A stretch of 64,000 nt of DNA from CAIQQQ01 sp037445025 (GCA_037445025.1 JBBILI010000019.1:31863-95862); one strand, 5' to 3'. Counted from the first letter of the stretch, positions 17,017 through 26,099 are shown. The notes: a model not told the origin generated them from the sequence alone. Made by a program: numbers and translations.

Positions 17017-18237
17017 ATGCATGACGGAATGGCACTCGGCCGCCGGGGTTTGATAGGCGGCGCGGCCGCGCTGGGCGGAATTCTCGCAGCGGCGGGGGCT
17101 CGCGCCGATACGGTAACTCTGGGCCTGAACGGCGGGCCGGAGCAGCGCTCATTAACCTCCGCGTTTCCCCAGAAGGGATCGATGATCCTGCAGCGCACCC
17201 GGCCGCCGCTCCTGGAAACGCCGTTTGAAGTGTTCGACCAAGGGGTGTTCACGCCGAATGACCGCTTCTTCGTTCGCTGGCACTGGGCCGTGATCCCGGA
17301 GCAGGTCGATCTCGCCACCTTCCGCTGCGCTGTCCGCGGCCACGTGAACCAGCCGCAGTCGCTATCGATGGCTGACATCCTGGCGCTGCCGCGCGTCGAA
17401 ATGGCCGCTGTCAATCAGTGCTCGGGCAACTCCCGCGGCCTGTTCCAGCCGCGCATCGCTGGCGGGCAGTGGGAGAATGGGGCCATGGGCAATGCCAAGT
17501 GGATCGGCGTGCGTCTGCGCGATGTGCTCGACCGCGCAGGCGTAAAGCCCGGTGCCGTCGCGGTGCGCTTCAACGGTCTCGACGAGCCGGTAGTGGCCGG
17601 TGCGCCCGATTTCATGAAGTCGCTCGCGATCGACCATGCCCGGGATGGCGAGGTCATGCTGGCCTATCAGATGAACGGCGAGCAGTTGCCGCTGCTCAAC
17701 GGCTTTCCCATGCGCCTGATCGTGCCCGGCTGGTATTCGACCTACTGGGTGAAGATGGTGAGCGATATCGAAGTGCTGGATGCGCCCGACGACAGCTTCT
17801 GGATGAAGAGCGCGTATCTGATCCCGGCCACGCCACATGCTGACGTGAAGCCTGGCCAGACCGGCTTTCCAACCGAGCCGATCAACCGCATGGTCCCGCG
17901 TTCCTTCTTCACCAATGTGACCGCCGCAACCAAGGTGAAGCCCGGTGCACCTGTGCCGTTGCGCGGCATCGCAATGGGCGGTGATTGCGGCGTCGCCGGC
18001 GTCGATGTCTCGACAGACGGGGGTTCTACGTGGCAGCCGGCGGTGCTGGGGCGCGATGAGGGAACCTATAGTTTCCGCCAGTGGACGATGCAGGTCGCGG
18101 CACCAGCATCCGGCACGCTGATGACACTCGTTCGTTGCACGAACACCAAGCAGGTGGCGCAGCCCATGGAGGCCAACTGGAACGGCGGCGGCTTCATGCG
18201 CAACGTCATCGAGCGCATCGTGCTCGCGGTGGTCTGA
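17017..18237 (+). CDS. sorA: SorA-like sulfite dehydrogenase, molybdenum subunit
   Basis: Periplasmic molybdopterin enzyme that oxidises sulfite to sulfate. 406 aa. A twin-arginine signal (LGRRGLIGGAAALGG, residues 5-19, cleavage near ARAD) is present. The Mo domain holds the cysteine ligand in AVNQCSGNSRGLFQP, then GNAKWIGVRLRDVL and MNGEQLPLLNGFPMRLIVPG. The C-terminal dimerisation domain has MGGDCGVAGVDVSTDGGSTW. I start at the ATG at 17017, 9 nt after AGGGAG and just downstream of the ECF promoter. The c-type cytochrome gene follows 22 nt later. Confidence 0.93.
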   Translation: MHDGMALGRRGLIGGAAALGGILAAAGARADTVTLGLNGGPEQRSLTSAFPQKGSMILQRTRPPLLETPFEVFDQGVFTPNDRFFVRWHWAVIPEQVDLATFRCAVRGHVNQPQSLSMADILALPRVEMAAVNQCSGNSRGLFQPRIAGGQWENGAMGNAKWIGVRLRDVLDRAGVKPGAVAVRFNGLDEPVVAGAPDFMKSLAIDHARDGEVMLAYQMNGEQLPLLNGFPMRLIVPGWYSTYWVKMVSDIEVLDAPDDSFWMKSAYLIPATPHADVKPGQTGFPTEPINRMVPRSFFTNVTAATKVKPGAPVPLRGIAMGGDCGVAGVDVSTDGGSTWQPAVLGRDEGTYSFRQWTMQVAAPASGTLMTLVRCTNTKQVAQPMEANWNGGGFMRNVIERIVLAVV

Positions 18238-18259
18238 TAGCTCGAAGAAAGGACAGACC

Positions 18260-18718
18260 ATGAATCCTCTCAGAAAAGTCGCAGCGGCCGTCGCTGTAGT
18301 TGCAACTGTTGTCTACGTGGCTGCCACGGCGGGACCAAAGTACGGTCCACCGCCGACCGTCTATCCAATACCGGCCTATTCGCAAGCACTGAACAAAGCA
18401 ATTGCTGCCTACGAGGCTCAGGTCGGCCCCAACGCCCCTAAAGCGGCGGCAGAGGCAGGGGGCATTAGGCTCCGTTCGGTCGGTTTCGAGTTTCCAACCG
18501 AGGGGCGTGCGTTCCCGCCTGGACCTGGCAAGGAGGTGATGGCTGGCAACTGCATGTCATGTCACACGCCAGGCATGATCCTCAATCAGCCGGCGCTGAC
18601 CCGGGCCGAGTGGGCCGGCGAGGTCACCAAGATGGTCAAGGTCTACCGCGCTCCCGTCGACGAGGCGGATATCCCGGCCATCGTGACCTACCTCGCCAGC
18701 ATCAAGGTTGCGCCCTGA
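18260..18718 (+). CDS. sorB: SorB-like cytochrome c subunit of sulfite dehydrogenase
   Basis: Electron acceptor for SorA, 152 aa. An N-terminal hydrophobic segment (about residues 7-26) serves as signal or anchor; the mature part has a single haem site, GNCMSCHTPG, and a distal methionine candidate in TKMVKVY. Its position directly after sorA, in the same direction, supports the SorAB pairing. The haem motif is certain; the partner role is inferred from context. Confidence 0.87.
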   Translation: MNPLRKVAAAVAVVATVVYVAATAGPKYGPPPTVYPIPAYSQALNKAIAAYEAQVGPNAPKAAAEAGGIRLRSVGFEFPTEGRAFPPGPGKEVMAGNCMSCHTPGMILNQPALTRAEWAGEVTKMVKVYRAPVDEADIPAIVTYLASIKVAP

Positions 18719-18743
18719 TCGGCAAAGTATCCGAGCGGCCCGG

Positions 18744-18772
18744 GGAATAAGCGCCGCGCATCGTCGTCCATA
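18744..18772 (+). promoter_or_regulatory. ECF sigma promoter, site 3 (DUF305 unit)
   Basis: GGAATAA (18744-18750), 14 bp, CGTCCATA (18765-18772). Both boxes are identical to those of site 4 while the 14-bp spacers differ. It lies 45 bp before the DUF305 start codon. A GC-rich dyad around CCGGCTCGTCGAGCC (18781-18795) lies between the promoter and the gene. Confidence 0.8.
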
Positions 18773-18817
18773 GGGCGGAAACCGGCTCGTCGAGCCGCCG
18801 CCCGAAAAGGACGAGAC

Positions 18818-19228
18818 ATGCCCAATGATCAAATTCGACGTGGGATCGCCGCGATTGCGCTGGCTGCTGGCCTGGCTGGCGTGACCGTCGCGGCGCGCGG
18901 CCAGGGCGTTGGTGACAGCACATTCGCGGCTGTGATGGCGGCCGCGATGGAGCGTATGGACCATGACATGATGACGCCCCCAAGCGGGGACGCGGATCGA
19001 GACTTTGCGACGATGATGATCCCCCACCACCAGGGTGCGGTGGAGATGGCGGAGGCGGAGTTGCGCTTCGGTCGCGACCCGGTTCTGCGACGTCTGGCTC
19101 AAGGCATCATCGTGGAACAGCGGCAGGAGATTGCCGTGATGCGCCAGGCCATTGCGGCGTTGCCGCCCGCGCCCACCGCCGCGCCGGACATGACCACGAT
19201 GCCCATGCACATGCAAAAGGAACACTGA
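18818..19228 (+). CDS. DUF305 protein
   Basis: 136 aa with an N-terminal export segment (residues about 7-28). The DUF305 signature is clear: DRDFATMMIPHHQGAVEMAEAE followed in the family's way by FGRDPVLRRLAQGIIVEQRQEIAVM. The histidine/methionine-rich ends (MDHDMM, TTMPMHMQKEH) suggest copper or another soft metal. It is ferritin-like in fold by family knowledge. It is the first gene behind ECF site 3 and is followed one base later by the propeller gene. Confidence 0.88.
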   Translation: MPNDQIRRGIAAIALAAGLAGVTVAARGQGVGDSTFAAVMAAAMERMDHDMMTPPSGDADRDFATMMIPHHQGAVEMAEAELRFGRDPVLRRLAQGIIVEQRQEIAVMRQAIAALPPAPTAAPDMTTMPMHMQKEH

Positions 19229-19229
19229 A

Positions 19230-20660
19230 ATGACGCTTCGTCTCGCCACCCTGCTGTTACTCGGCACGACGCTTGCGGCCCATGCCGGGCAAGCGCCCTA
19301 TGCCGCGTCAGCACCTGACATTCCGATCAGCAGCAAGGACCGGTTCTACACCTCGGACCAGTTCTCCAACACGGTTTCGGTCATCGATCCGGCCGAGGGC
19401 AAGCTGCTTGGTGTCATTCGTCTCGGCGATCCCACACCCGGCAACCTCAGCCCGCTCTACAAGGGCCAGCTTCTGGTCCACGGCATGGGCTTCTCACCCG
19501 ACCGCAAGACGCTGGCGGTGATCTCTATCGGATCCAACTCGATAAGCTTCATCGACACGGCCACGAACACGGTGAAACACGTGACCTACGTCGGACGTTC
19601 GCCGCACGAGGCGTTCTTCACGCCGGATGGCAAGGAGGTCTGGGTCAGCGTCCGCGGCGAGGATTACATCGCAGTGCTCGACGGCAAGACCTTTCAGGAG
19701 AAAAGCCGAATCAAGGTCCCGAACGGACCCGGCATGGTCATCTTCTCGCCGGACGGCAAGCTCGGCTATCTCGTCAGCAGCTTCACGCCTGAAACCGTTG
19801 TGATTGCGACCGCCACCCACAAGATCGTCGGGCACGTGAAGCAGGAGAGCCCCTTCGCTCCCGACGTCGCCGCCACACCGGATGGCAAGCAGGTCTGGCT
19901 GACGTTGAAGGATGTGGGCCGAACGATGGTGTTCAACGCAGTGGCGCCGTTCAACGTGTTGAAGGTTCTCGATACCGGCCCCATCACCAACCACGTCAAC
20001 ATCGTTCGCAATGCGCATGGCCAATTCGCCTATGTGACGGTGGGCGGCCTGAACCAGGTGAAGGTATTCCGTACCGATGACTTCAGCCAGGTCGCGACCA
20101 TTGATGTGGGGGCGCTCCCGCACGGCATCTGGCCTTCAGGCGACGGCACCCGTGTCTATGTCGGGCTGGAGAATGCGGATGGTGCTGCTGTCGTCGACAC
20201 ACTCGAGAACAAGCTGATCGCCACCATCCCGATCGGCCAAGGTCCGCAGGGTGTGGCTTATGTCCCCGGCGCGGTGCCGGAGGGTCCTGGGACGCAGAAC
20301 CTCGCGCCGCTGGGCTTGGCGGCCAGCACCGCCCAGCTCAGCCTCGCTGCACCGGGCGGCAAGCCTGCCACGCAGGTGACGCTGTTCGACCAGGGGCTGG
20401 TGCAGGTGCTGCAAGCCGGTGCGACGGGCCTCGAGCCGCGCAAGCCCTACGTCCTGGCGCTATCGTCCGAGGCAGCGGGCGGCGGCACCCTGCAACCGCT
20501 GGCGGCCTTCATGACCAATCCGGCGGGAGCGGCCATCGTCAACGCCATCGGCCCCATCCGCCAAGTGGTGCAGACGGATGCAGGCCCCGCGCGGCGTTGG
20601 CTGGTCATCGCACCCGGGACCGCCGCTGCCCCCGGCGCTGCCGTGCAGATTCAGCAGTAA
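19230..20660 (+). CDS. Secreted YncE/YVTN-type beta-propeller protein
   Basis: 476 aa, signal peptide residues 1-19. The body consists of repeated propeller blades with the pattern ...SPDGK...V.D..T....: for example GFSPDRKTLAVISIGSNS, FFTPDGKEVWVSVRG, FSPDGKLGYLVSSF and ATPDGKQVWLTLKD. A C-terminal domain of about 130 residues (from about 345) replaces further blades and contains KPYVLALSSEAAGG. It starts one base after the DUF305 stop, with AAGGA upstream, so both are made together. Such proteins often bind metals or partner cytochromes; the exact function is unknown. Confidence 0.85.
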   Translation: MTLRLATLLLLGTTLAAHAGQAPYAASAPDIPISSKDRFYTSDQFSNTVSVIDPAEGKLLGVIRLGDPTPGNLSPLYKGQLLVHGMGFSPDRKTLAVISIGSNSISFIDTATNTVKHVTYVGRSPHEAFFTPDGKEVWVSVRGEDYIAVLDGKTFQEKSRIKVPNGPGMVIFSPDGKLGYLVSSFTPETVVIATATHKIVGHVKQESPFAPDVAATPDGKQVWLTLKDVGRTMVFNAVAPFNVLKVLDTGPITNHVNIVRNAHGQFAYVTVGGLNQVKVFRTDDFSQVATIDVGALPHGIWPSGDGTRVYVGLENADGAAVVDTLENKLIATIPIGQGPQGVAYVPGAVPEGPGTQNLAPLGLAASTAQLSLAAPGGKPATQVTLFDQGLVQVLQAGATGLEPRKPYVLALSSEAAGGGTLQPLAAFMTNPAGAAIVNAIGPIRQVVQTDAGPARRWLVIAPGTAAAPGAAVQIQQ

Positions 20661-20676
20661 TAACGAAAGCGGGCGT

Positions 20677-20705
20677 GGAATAATCCGCGCCCGACCTCGT
20701 CCATA
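20677..20705 (+). promoter_or_regulatory. ECF sigma promoter, site 4 (sigma operon)
   Basis: GGAATAA (20677-20683), 14 bp, CGTCCATA (20698-20705). It lies 30 bp before the NTF2-like gene, whose unit continues into the ECF sigma and anti-sigma genes. If used by that sigma factor, it makes the system self-activating. Confidence 0.8.
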
Positions 20706-20735
20706 CCGCGTCGACACGAACACGGAGCAAGTATC

Positions 20736-21158
20736 ATGAAGTCGCTTTCCATTCTGACCGTGGCTGCCCTCGCCAGCCTCACTCTACCGGCGCTGGCGGA
20801 AACGCCGGCGAATTTGGCAAAGATGCACCTGGACGCCGTCGGCGCCGGGGACGTTGCGAAGATCACCTCGCAATATAATGCCGCCACCTCACTTTCCTGG
20901 GTCGGCGGCCCGCTCAATGGCACCTTCATCGGGCCGCAGCAGCTCTCCGAGGTCTGGGGCAAATTCGCCAAGGCGCAAGCTCCCCTGAAAGTCACCGTCC
21001 GCGATATGAAGGAGAGCGGCAACCCGGCTGGCACGACCGTCACCGCCGACGTGGTCTTCACCGGCAAGAATACGCTCAAGATCCGCTACGTCATGCTCTA
21101 TCGCGGCGAAAATCTGGTGGACGAAGTGTTCCAGATCGATCCCAAGATGGCCGAATAG
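20736..21158 (+). CDS. Secreted NTF2/SnoaL-like protein
   Basis: 140 aa, signal peptide residues 1-21 (cleavage near ALAETP). The mature domain begins with a helix, ANLAKMHLDAVGAGDVAKI, then beta strands (TSLSWVGGPLNGTFIGPQQL, TTVTADVVFTG), the layout of NTF2-like folds. No catalytic residues can be assigned. Its place between an ECF promoter and the sigma gene suggests a periplasmic role in the same stress, perhaps ligand sensing. Confidence 0.75.
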   Translation: MKSLSILTVAALASLTLPALAETPANLAKMHLDAVGAGDVAKITSQYNAATSLSWVGGPLNGTFIGPQQLSEVWGKFAKAQAPLKVTVRDMKESGNPAGTTVTADVVFTGKNTLKIRYVMLYRGENLVDEVFQIDPKMAE

Positions 21159-21194
21159 GATTCTTTGGGCGGCCAGCGCGGCCGCCCATTTCCC

Positions 21195-21713
21195 ATGAGC
21201 AGAATTGCCACCCTCCTCGAACCGCAGATACCGGCGCTGCGCCGCTATGCCTTCGCACTAACCCGCGACCACACGGCGGCGGATGACCTGGTCCAGGACA
21301 CGCTGGAACGCGCCATCAGCCGCTGGGTGTTGCGAGCCGGCGACGCGGAACTGCGTGCATGGCTGTTCGCCATCCTCCACAACCTGTTCATCGACGGGCA
21401 CCGCGCCCAGCGGCGCAGACCGCTGCACGACACGCTCGACGATGAGGCAAACCAGGCGGGCATTCCCGCTGCCCAGGAATCCGCATTGATCGGCCGAGAG
21501 ATGCTGGAACAATTCGCCGCATTGTCGCAGGAGCATCAGGCCGTTTTGCTCTTGGTTGGCGTCGAAGGCCTGCCCTATGCCAGCGTGGCGCGCGTCTTGG
21601 GCGTCCCACTGGGCACCGTCATGTCGCGCCTCAGCCGCGCGCGGGAACAGTTCCGGCGGTTGCTGGACGGCGAACGGCCCGCGGTGAGACCTGATTTGCG
21701 GAGAGTGAAGTGA
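21195..21713 (+). CDS. ECF RNA polymerase sigma factor
   Basis: 172 aa. Region 2: LRRYAFALTRDHTAADDLVQ and DTLERAISRW. Region 4: LSQEHQAVLLLVGVEGLPYA, SVARVLGVPLGTVMSRLSRA. There is no region 3, so it is an ECF sigma. I use the ATG at 21195; a TTG at 21165 would add ten residues. The stop overlaps the anti-sigma start (GTGA). The four GGAA(T/A)AA-N14-CGT(C/T)CAT sites in this cargo are its likely targets. Confidence 0.93.
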   Translation: MSRIATLLEPQIPALRRYAFALTRDHTAADDLVQDTLERAISRWVLRAGDAELRAWLFAILHNLFIDGHRAQRRRPLHDTLDDEANQAGIPAAQESALIGREMLEQFAALSQEHQAVLLLVGVEGLPYASVARVLGVPLGTVMSRLSRAREQFRRLLDGERPAVRPDLRRVK

Positions 21714-22492
21714 CGGACCCGATACCCCTGATTGGCGACGATGACCTGCAGGCCTGGGCCGATCGCCGTCTGCCGCAAGATCGACATGCCACAGTCGAAG
21801 CCTATCTTGCGGCGCACCCTGACGTGGCAAGCCGCCTCGCCGCGTATGTCGCTCAGAACACTGGCCTTTCCGACGCACTCCGCGCGAAGTTCGAGGAGCC
21901 GATTCCCGCCCGTCTGCGCATCGACACCCTGCTGGCCCGGCGGCGGAACCGAACGGCCGGACACCTCGCCAGGGCCGCCAGCTTGCTTCTGGTGGCCGGC
22001 CTGGGTGCGGCCATGGGTTGGGCTGGCCGCGGATGGACGGACAATGGGAGTCAATTGCGCGTCGCCACCGCCAGCGCCGTCGCCGCCTATGAGACGTTCA
22101 CCGTCGAAGTGCGGCATCCCGTCGAAGTGCGGGCTGACGAGGGCGCCCATCTCGTGCAATGGATCTCAAACCGCCTGGAGCGCCCCATCACCCCCCCGGA
22201 CCTTTCTCCGCTCGGCTGGCGCCTCATGGGCGGACGGGTGCTTCCCACCGCCCATGCGCCAGCAGCACAGCTGATGTACGACGATGACCACGGCACCCGC
22301 TTGACCGTCTACGTGCAGCCCATGGGCATCGATGGCGAAGAATTCCGCTACTCTCACCAAGGTGACATTCGAACGATCGTCTGGGCCGAGCGGCGTCTGG
22401 CCCTGGTCGTCACCGGAAAAATGCCGCGTGATGCCATCATGGCAGTTGCAACCAGGGTCAGAGACGCTGTGGCAGCGGGCGCCGCGCCCTGA
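21710..22492 (+). CDS. Anti-sigma factor with one membrane span
   Basis: 260 aa. The cytoplasmic N-terminus (DDDLQAWADRRLPQDRHATV, then YLAAHPDVASRLAAY) resembles the anti-sigma domain that wraps an ECF factor, but lacks the zinc HxxxCxxC. One hydrophobic span lies at about residues 83-103. The remaining 155 residues would be periplasmic and could sense the signal. The GTG start overlaps the sigma stop, typical of such pairs. Confidence 0.9.
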   Translation: MTDPIPLIGDDDLQAWADRRLPQDRHATVEAYLAAHPDVASRLAAYVAQNTGLSDALRAKFEEPIPARLRIDTLLARRRNRTAGHLARAASLLLVAGLGAAMGWAGRGWTDNGSQLRVATASAVAAYETFTVEVRHPVEVRADEGAHLVQWISNRLERPITPPDLSPLGWRLMGGRVLPTAHAPAAQLMYDDDHGTRLTVYVQPMGIDGEEFRYSHQGDIRTIVWAERRLALVVTGKMPRDAIMAVATRVRDAVAAGAAP

Positions 22493-22626
22493 CCACACCG
22501 GGGCCTTCATCGTGCCCCCGTTGTTATACGTGCGATCCTGGTCGCATGAAGGATTCAGCCGCGCTCGTCCGGCGATGCATTGCTGATCGACGCCGAGATC
22601 GCGGGTCGTAGCGGGCGCGCGACCGA

Positions 22627-23751
22627 TCACGCGATACCCAGCATTTTGATCAGAGCCAGGCTGATCCCTCCGAGCACTACAAGGCTGAGCGTGACAGCGG
22701 AGATGACCCGCGCGCCGGCCCGGGCCACCACTTTCAGGTCCGTGCCGAGGCCGAGGGCAGCCATGGATATGATCGTCAACAGGTTCGCGGCTGTGGCCAT
22801 CGGCGCGAGGACGACGTGCGGGACCAAGCCGGCAGAACGGAACGCGGCGAGTGCCAGAAAGCCGACGATGAACCAAGGCACCAGCTTGTGCAGCGGCAGT
22901 TTGCCCGGCTTCGGACGATCGCCGGCTGTCACATGTGGCGCCGGCTCGTCCGTCTCGTCACGCATCCGGCGGGTCAGGAGAGACAGGCCGAGCACGACGG
23001 GGCCCAGCATCAAGACCCGTACCAGTTTTACCAATGTGCCCATCTGAACCGCTATGGCACCTAGCGGCGCAGTCGCCGCCAGCACCTGCGGCACCGCATA
23101 GACCGTAAGCCCGGCCAGCACGCCATATTGCAGCCCTGTCAGGTGAAGCAGCACCGGCAGCAGCGGCAGGCCAAGCACCACCAGCACACCCAGAACGGCT
23201 GTAAACGCGATCGAGGCGGCAACGTCCTCACCGTCCGCCCCGATAATCGGCGCCACCGCGGCGATAGCGGAGTTGCCGCAGATGGAGTTGCCGCAGGCCA
23301 CCAGCATAGACATGCGGTGCGGCAGGCCAAGCCCCCGGCCGATGCCATAGCTGGCGGCGATCGCCAGCACCACGATCCCGGCAATCCCCGCGATCAGCAT
23401 GGGGCCGGCCGCCATGATCATCCCCGCGCTGATCGACGCGCCAAGCAGCAGCACGGCGATTTCGAGCAGCGTCTTGGCGCTGAAGGTGATGCCTGCGAAC
23501 CAGCGTGCGCCGGGTGACCAGGCAGTGCGGACGGCGGTGCCGACGAGGATCGCCAATACCAGCGCCTCGAGCCATGTGGCGCCGAACACCGCCTCCTCCA
23601 GTCGCTCCAAAAGCATTGCTGCTCCTGTCACGCCCAGACAGAGCAGCAAGCCGGGCAGCAGCTGCTTGGCCCAGACCCCAGCACGGCGTACCAAGGGACG
23701 CTGCGGCGCCTGGACGGGAAAGGGCGTCAGCAGGATGGCTTGATTAGACAT
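22627..23751 (-). CDS. yeiH: YeiH-family putative sulfate/sulfite exporter
   Basis: Polytopic membrane protein, 374 aa with about ten helices. Family hallmarks: FSAKTLLEIAVLLLGASIS, VACGNSICGNSAIAAVAP (the GNSICGNSAI motif), GLTVYAVPQVLAA and the terminal ISMAALGLGTDLKVV. YeiH proteins are regulated with sulfur metabolism and thought to export sulfur oxyanions. I start at the ATG at 23751, directly before the MSNQAILLTPFP segment; the 37 residues upstream in frame look non-coding. It is antiparallel to the sigma operon. Confidence 0.92.
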   Translation of the reverse strand: MSNQAILLTPFPVQAPQRPLVRRAGVWAKQLLPGLLLCLGVTGAAMLLERLEEAVFGATWLEALVLAILVGTAVRTAWSPGARWFAGITFSAKTLLEIAVLLLGASISAGMIMAAGPMLIAGIAGIVVLAIAASYGIGRGLGLPHRMSMLVACGNSICGNSAIAAVAPIIGADGEDVAASIAFTAVLGVLVVLGLPLLPVLLHLTGLQYGVLAGLTVYAVPQVLAATAPLGAIAVQMGTLVKLVRVLMLGPVVLGLSLLTRRMRDETDEPAPHVTAGDRPKPGKLPLHKLVPWFIVGFLALAAFRSAGLVPHVVLAPMATAANLLTIISMAALGLGTDLKVVARAGARVISAVTLSLVVLGGISLALIKMLGIA

Positions 23752-23981
23752 GAGTGCCTCGCTTGTATGATGGCAGCAGCATGCCCATCGCGCCCTTCCG
23801 CGATCCAACGCGAAGTCACGATGAAATCGATCGGCGATAGTGATCGATTTGAGCGTGGTCATATGATCGGGAGATCGTTCTCATCGCCAACGTGCGTTGG
23901 TAACCGAGACGGGCGGGAAGCAGATTTGGGATCGCGGCGGAACCTCGCCGCGTCGATCCGCCCCAAGGAGGGGCAGCTCTC

Positions 23982-24428
23982 ATGAATGCTCTGACCTATG
24001 CCAAGCAAATCCCGATCGAACAGTCTCCTTGCACGTTGGCAACGGCTTCGACCACCGCTGAGGCAGCCGTCGCGGCGGACGAGTTCGTTCATCCCGGTGC
24101 CATCGGGCTGGCGATGGGCGGTTTCGGGCTGTTCCTCGTCGCATCGTGGACGGGGTGGGCGTTCGGCTACACGTCTCTGCTGATTGCCGTCATCACCGGC
24201 CTCGCTGCCATGTATTTCGGCCTCCTGATTGGCTTGGGCCGCAGTGCTGCCACGTTCCGTGGTGATATCGGCCGTCGTTCCTTCGCAGAGTTTCTCCGCG
24301 GCCAAGTACAGATTTTGACAGGCCGCGTTAGCGGGCGCGACGCCCTCGTTCAAATTGCATTCATGCCGATGCTGCTCGGGCTGACGATGGGGTTCTTTGC
24401 CATCTATTGGTTGAGCGTCCGGGGTTAG
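23982..24428 (+). CDS. Small membrane protein upstream of the TDT transporter
   Basis: 148 aa with three hydrophobic segments (about residues 38-55, 58-82 and 126-145). A strong AAGGAGGGG run precedes the ATG at 23982. I do not recognise the family. It lies 230 bp from the divergent yeiH gene and is followed by a decayed segment and then a TDT-family transporter, so a link to anion transport is likely but unproven. The gap 23752-23981 shows no gene. Confidence 0.72.
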   Translation: MNALTYAKQIPIEQSPCTLATASTTAEAAVAADEFVHPGAIGLAMGGFGLFLVASWTGWAFGYTSLLIAVITGLAAMYFGLLIGLGRSAATFRGDIGRRSFAEFLRGQVQILTGRVSGRDALVQIAFMPMLLGLTMGFFAIYWLSVRG

Positions 24429-24669
24429 GTTTCATCGATGAATGATTCTGCAGCTTGCCCCAAACGCTGTAGCGCTGCAGCCTGCTCCACGCTGCCGAGA
24501 GCATGCGTATTTGGGTCCGGCAGCTTGGCGGGCCAAACCCACCGCCTGAACAACGTCCGCATCCCGGAACCAGGTCAGTCGAATAGTGGGCCGCCGTCCC
24601 GGCCGGTCAGCATGAACAGAAAAGACCGGCATTCGCTGGATTTGACCCACCTTTGCAGGCGCCGCCCGA

Positions 24670-24924
24670 ATGCCCCCAGAGCGTAGGCGCCAGCGCGCGC
24701 CGGTCGGTCTGGTCGTAGACAACAAGCCGACAGCGACGCGAAATAATCGGCCGCCGCTGATCGGCGCACCAATCTTCGGCATCGGCTGGGGCCTTGTGGG
24801 TTTCTGCCCTGGTCCGGCACTGGCAGCGCTCCTGCTCGGACCCCAGAAAGCTAGCATTTTTGTGGTGGCGATGCTCGCGGATATGGGATTATTCGCCATG
24901 ATCAGGCGCCGCTCTCACCTGTAG
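24670..24924 (+). pseudogene. C-terminal fragment of a YeeE/YedE (DUF6691-like) transporter
   Basis: Only the last transport half survives: PPLIGAPIFGIGWGLVGFCP then GPALAALLLGPQKASIFVVA and a final helix, matching the GAxxFGxGWGLxGxCPGPAL core. The normal N-terminal half is missing, and the preceding stretch (24429-24669) reads as neither strand's clear gene. YeeE/YedE proteins import thiosulfate or related sulfur species, so this relic fits the sulfur theme of the cargo. Confidence 0.72.
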
Positions 24925-24932
24925 GACAAACA

Positions 24933-26099
24933 ATGGTAGCCACGCTGACCCCTTCGACGATCCGGTCCCCGGCATCGCTGCGCGAGACGGTTCGGCAGTT
25001 CACGCCGAACTGGTTCACTGTAACGATGGGGACCGGCATCCTGGCGTTGGCGCTGAACCAGTTTCCCGTGGCGATCCCTGGGCTGCACTCGATCGCGGAA
25101 GCCCTATGGGTGCTCAATATCGCGCTCTTTTCGCTGTTCAGTGCGCTGTACACCGCGCGGTGGCTGCTGTTCCCGCAGCAAGCGCTGCGCATCTTTGGCC
25201 ACTCCGTCGTCTCGATGTTCTTCGGGGCCATACCGATGGGCCTCGCGACGATCATCAACGGCTTCATCGTATTCGGCATTCCGCGTTGGGGAGCCGCGGC
25301 CGTGGCAATCGCCGAGGCGCTCTGGTGGCTGGACATGGCAATGGCGATCGGCTGTGGCGTGATCATCCCGTTCCTGATGTTCACGCTACAAAATCATAGT
25401 ATGGAAAAGATGACGGCGGTTTGGTTGCTGCCAGTGGTCGCGGCGGAAGTGACGGCCGCCAGCGCCGGGCTGCTGGTGCCGCATCTGCTGGATCCGGTGG
25501 CGGCGATGCGCATGCTGATCCTAGGATATGCGCTCTGGGCGTTCTCCGTCCCACTGGCGATGAGCATCCTTGTCATCCTCGTGTTGCGCCTGGTGCTGCA
25601 TAAATTGCCACACAAAGACATGGCGGCATCGGGTTGGCTGTCGCTTGGTCCCATCGGGACCGGTGCGCTCGGCCTGCTTTTGTTGGGCGGCGACGCGCCC
25701 GCTGTGTTCGCAGCCGTCGGCATGCCGGGCGTGGGTGATGTGACGGCAGGGCTTGGATTGATCGGCGGCACCATCCTGTGGGGCTACGGGGCCTGGTGGC
25801 TATTACTCGCTGTGCTGACGACGGCGAGATATCTCCGAGAAGGGATGCCTTTCAATATCGGGTGGTGGGGCTTCACGTTCCCGCTCGGCGTGTATGCGGT
25901 CGCTACGCTGACGCTCGCGCGGCAGACCCACCTCGGATTCCTGGTGGTCACCGGCGGCATCCTGGTGGTGGCGCTCGCTTGCTTTTGGACCATCATCGCG
26001 GTGCGAACGCTGCACGGGGCATGGCATCGCTACCTGTTCGTATCTCCCTGCCTCATGTCCGGTGCCGTTCCGAACGATTTCGAGGCCGATGCCGTATGA
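24933..26099 (+). CDS. TDT-family (TehA/SSU1-like) anion transporter
   Basis: 388 aa, about ten membrane helices. The start of the fold, FTPNWFTVTMGTGILALALN, and later GWLSLGPIGTGALGLLLLG and NIGWWGFTFPLGVYAVATLT are typical of the TehA/SLAC1/SSU1 superfamily, whose fungal member SSU1 is a sulfite efflux pump. With sulfite dehydrogenase and YeiH nearby, sulfite export is the reasonable reading; tellurite or dicarboxylate transport remains possible. Confidence 0.88.
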   Translation: MVATLTPSTIRSPASLRETVRQFTPNWFTVTMGTGILALALNQFPVAIPGLHSIAEALWVLNIALFSLFSALYTARWLLFPQQALRIFGHSVVSMFFGAIPMGLATIINGFIVFGIPRWGAAAVAIAEALWWLDMAMAIGCGVIIPFLMFTLQNHSMEKMTAVWLLPVVAAEVTAASAGLLVPHLLDPVAAMRMLILGYALWAFSVPLAMSILVILVLRLVLHKLPHKDMAASGWLSLGPIGTGALGLLLLGGDAPAVFAAVGMPGVGDVTAGLGLIGGTILWGYGAWWLLLAVLTTARYLREGMPFNIGWWGFTFPLGVYAVATLTLARQTHLGFLVVTGGILVVALACFWTIIAVRTLHGAWHRYLFVSPCLMSGAVPNDFEADAV

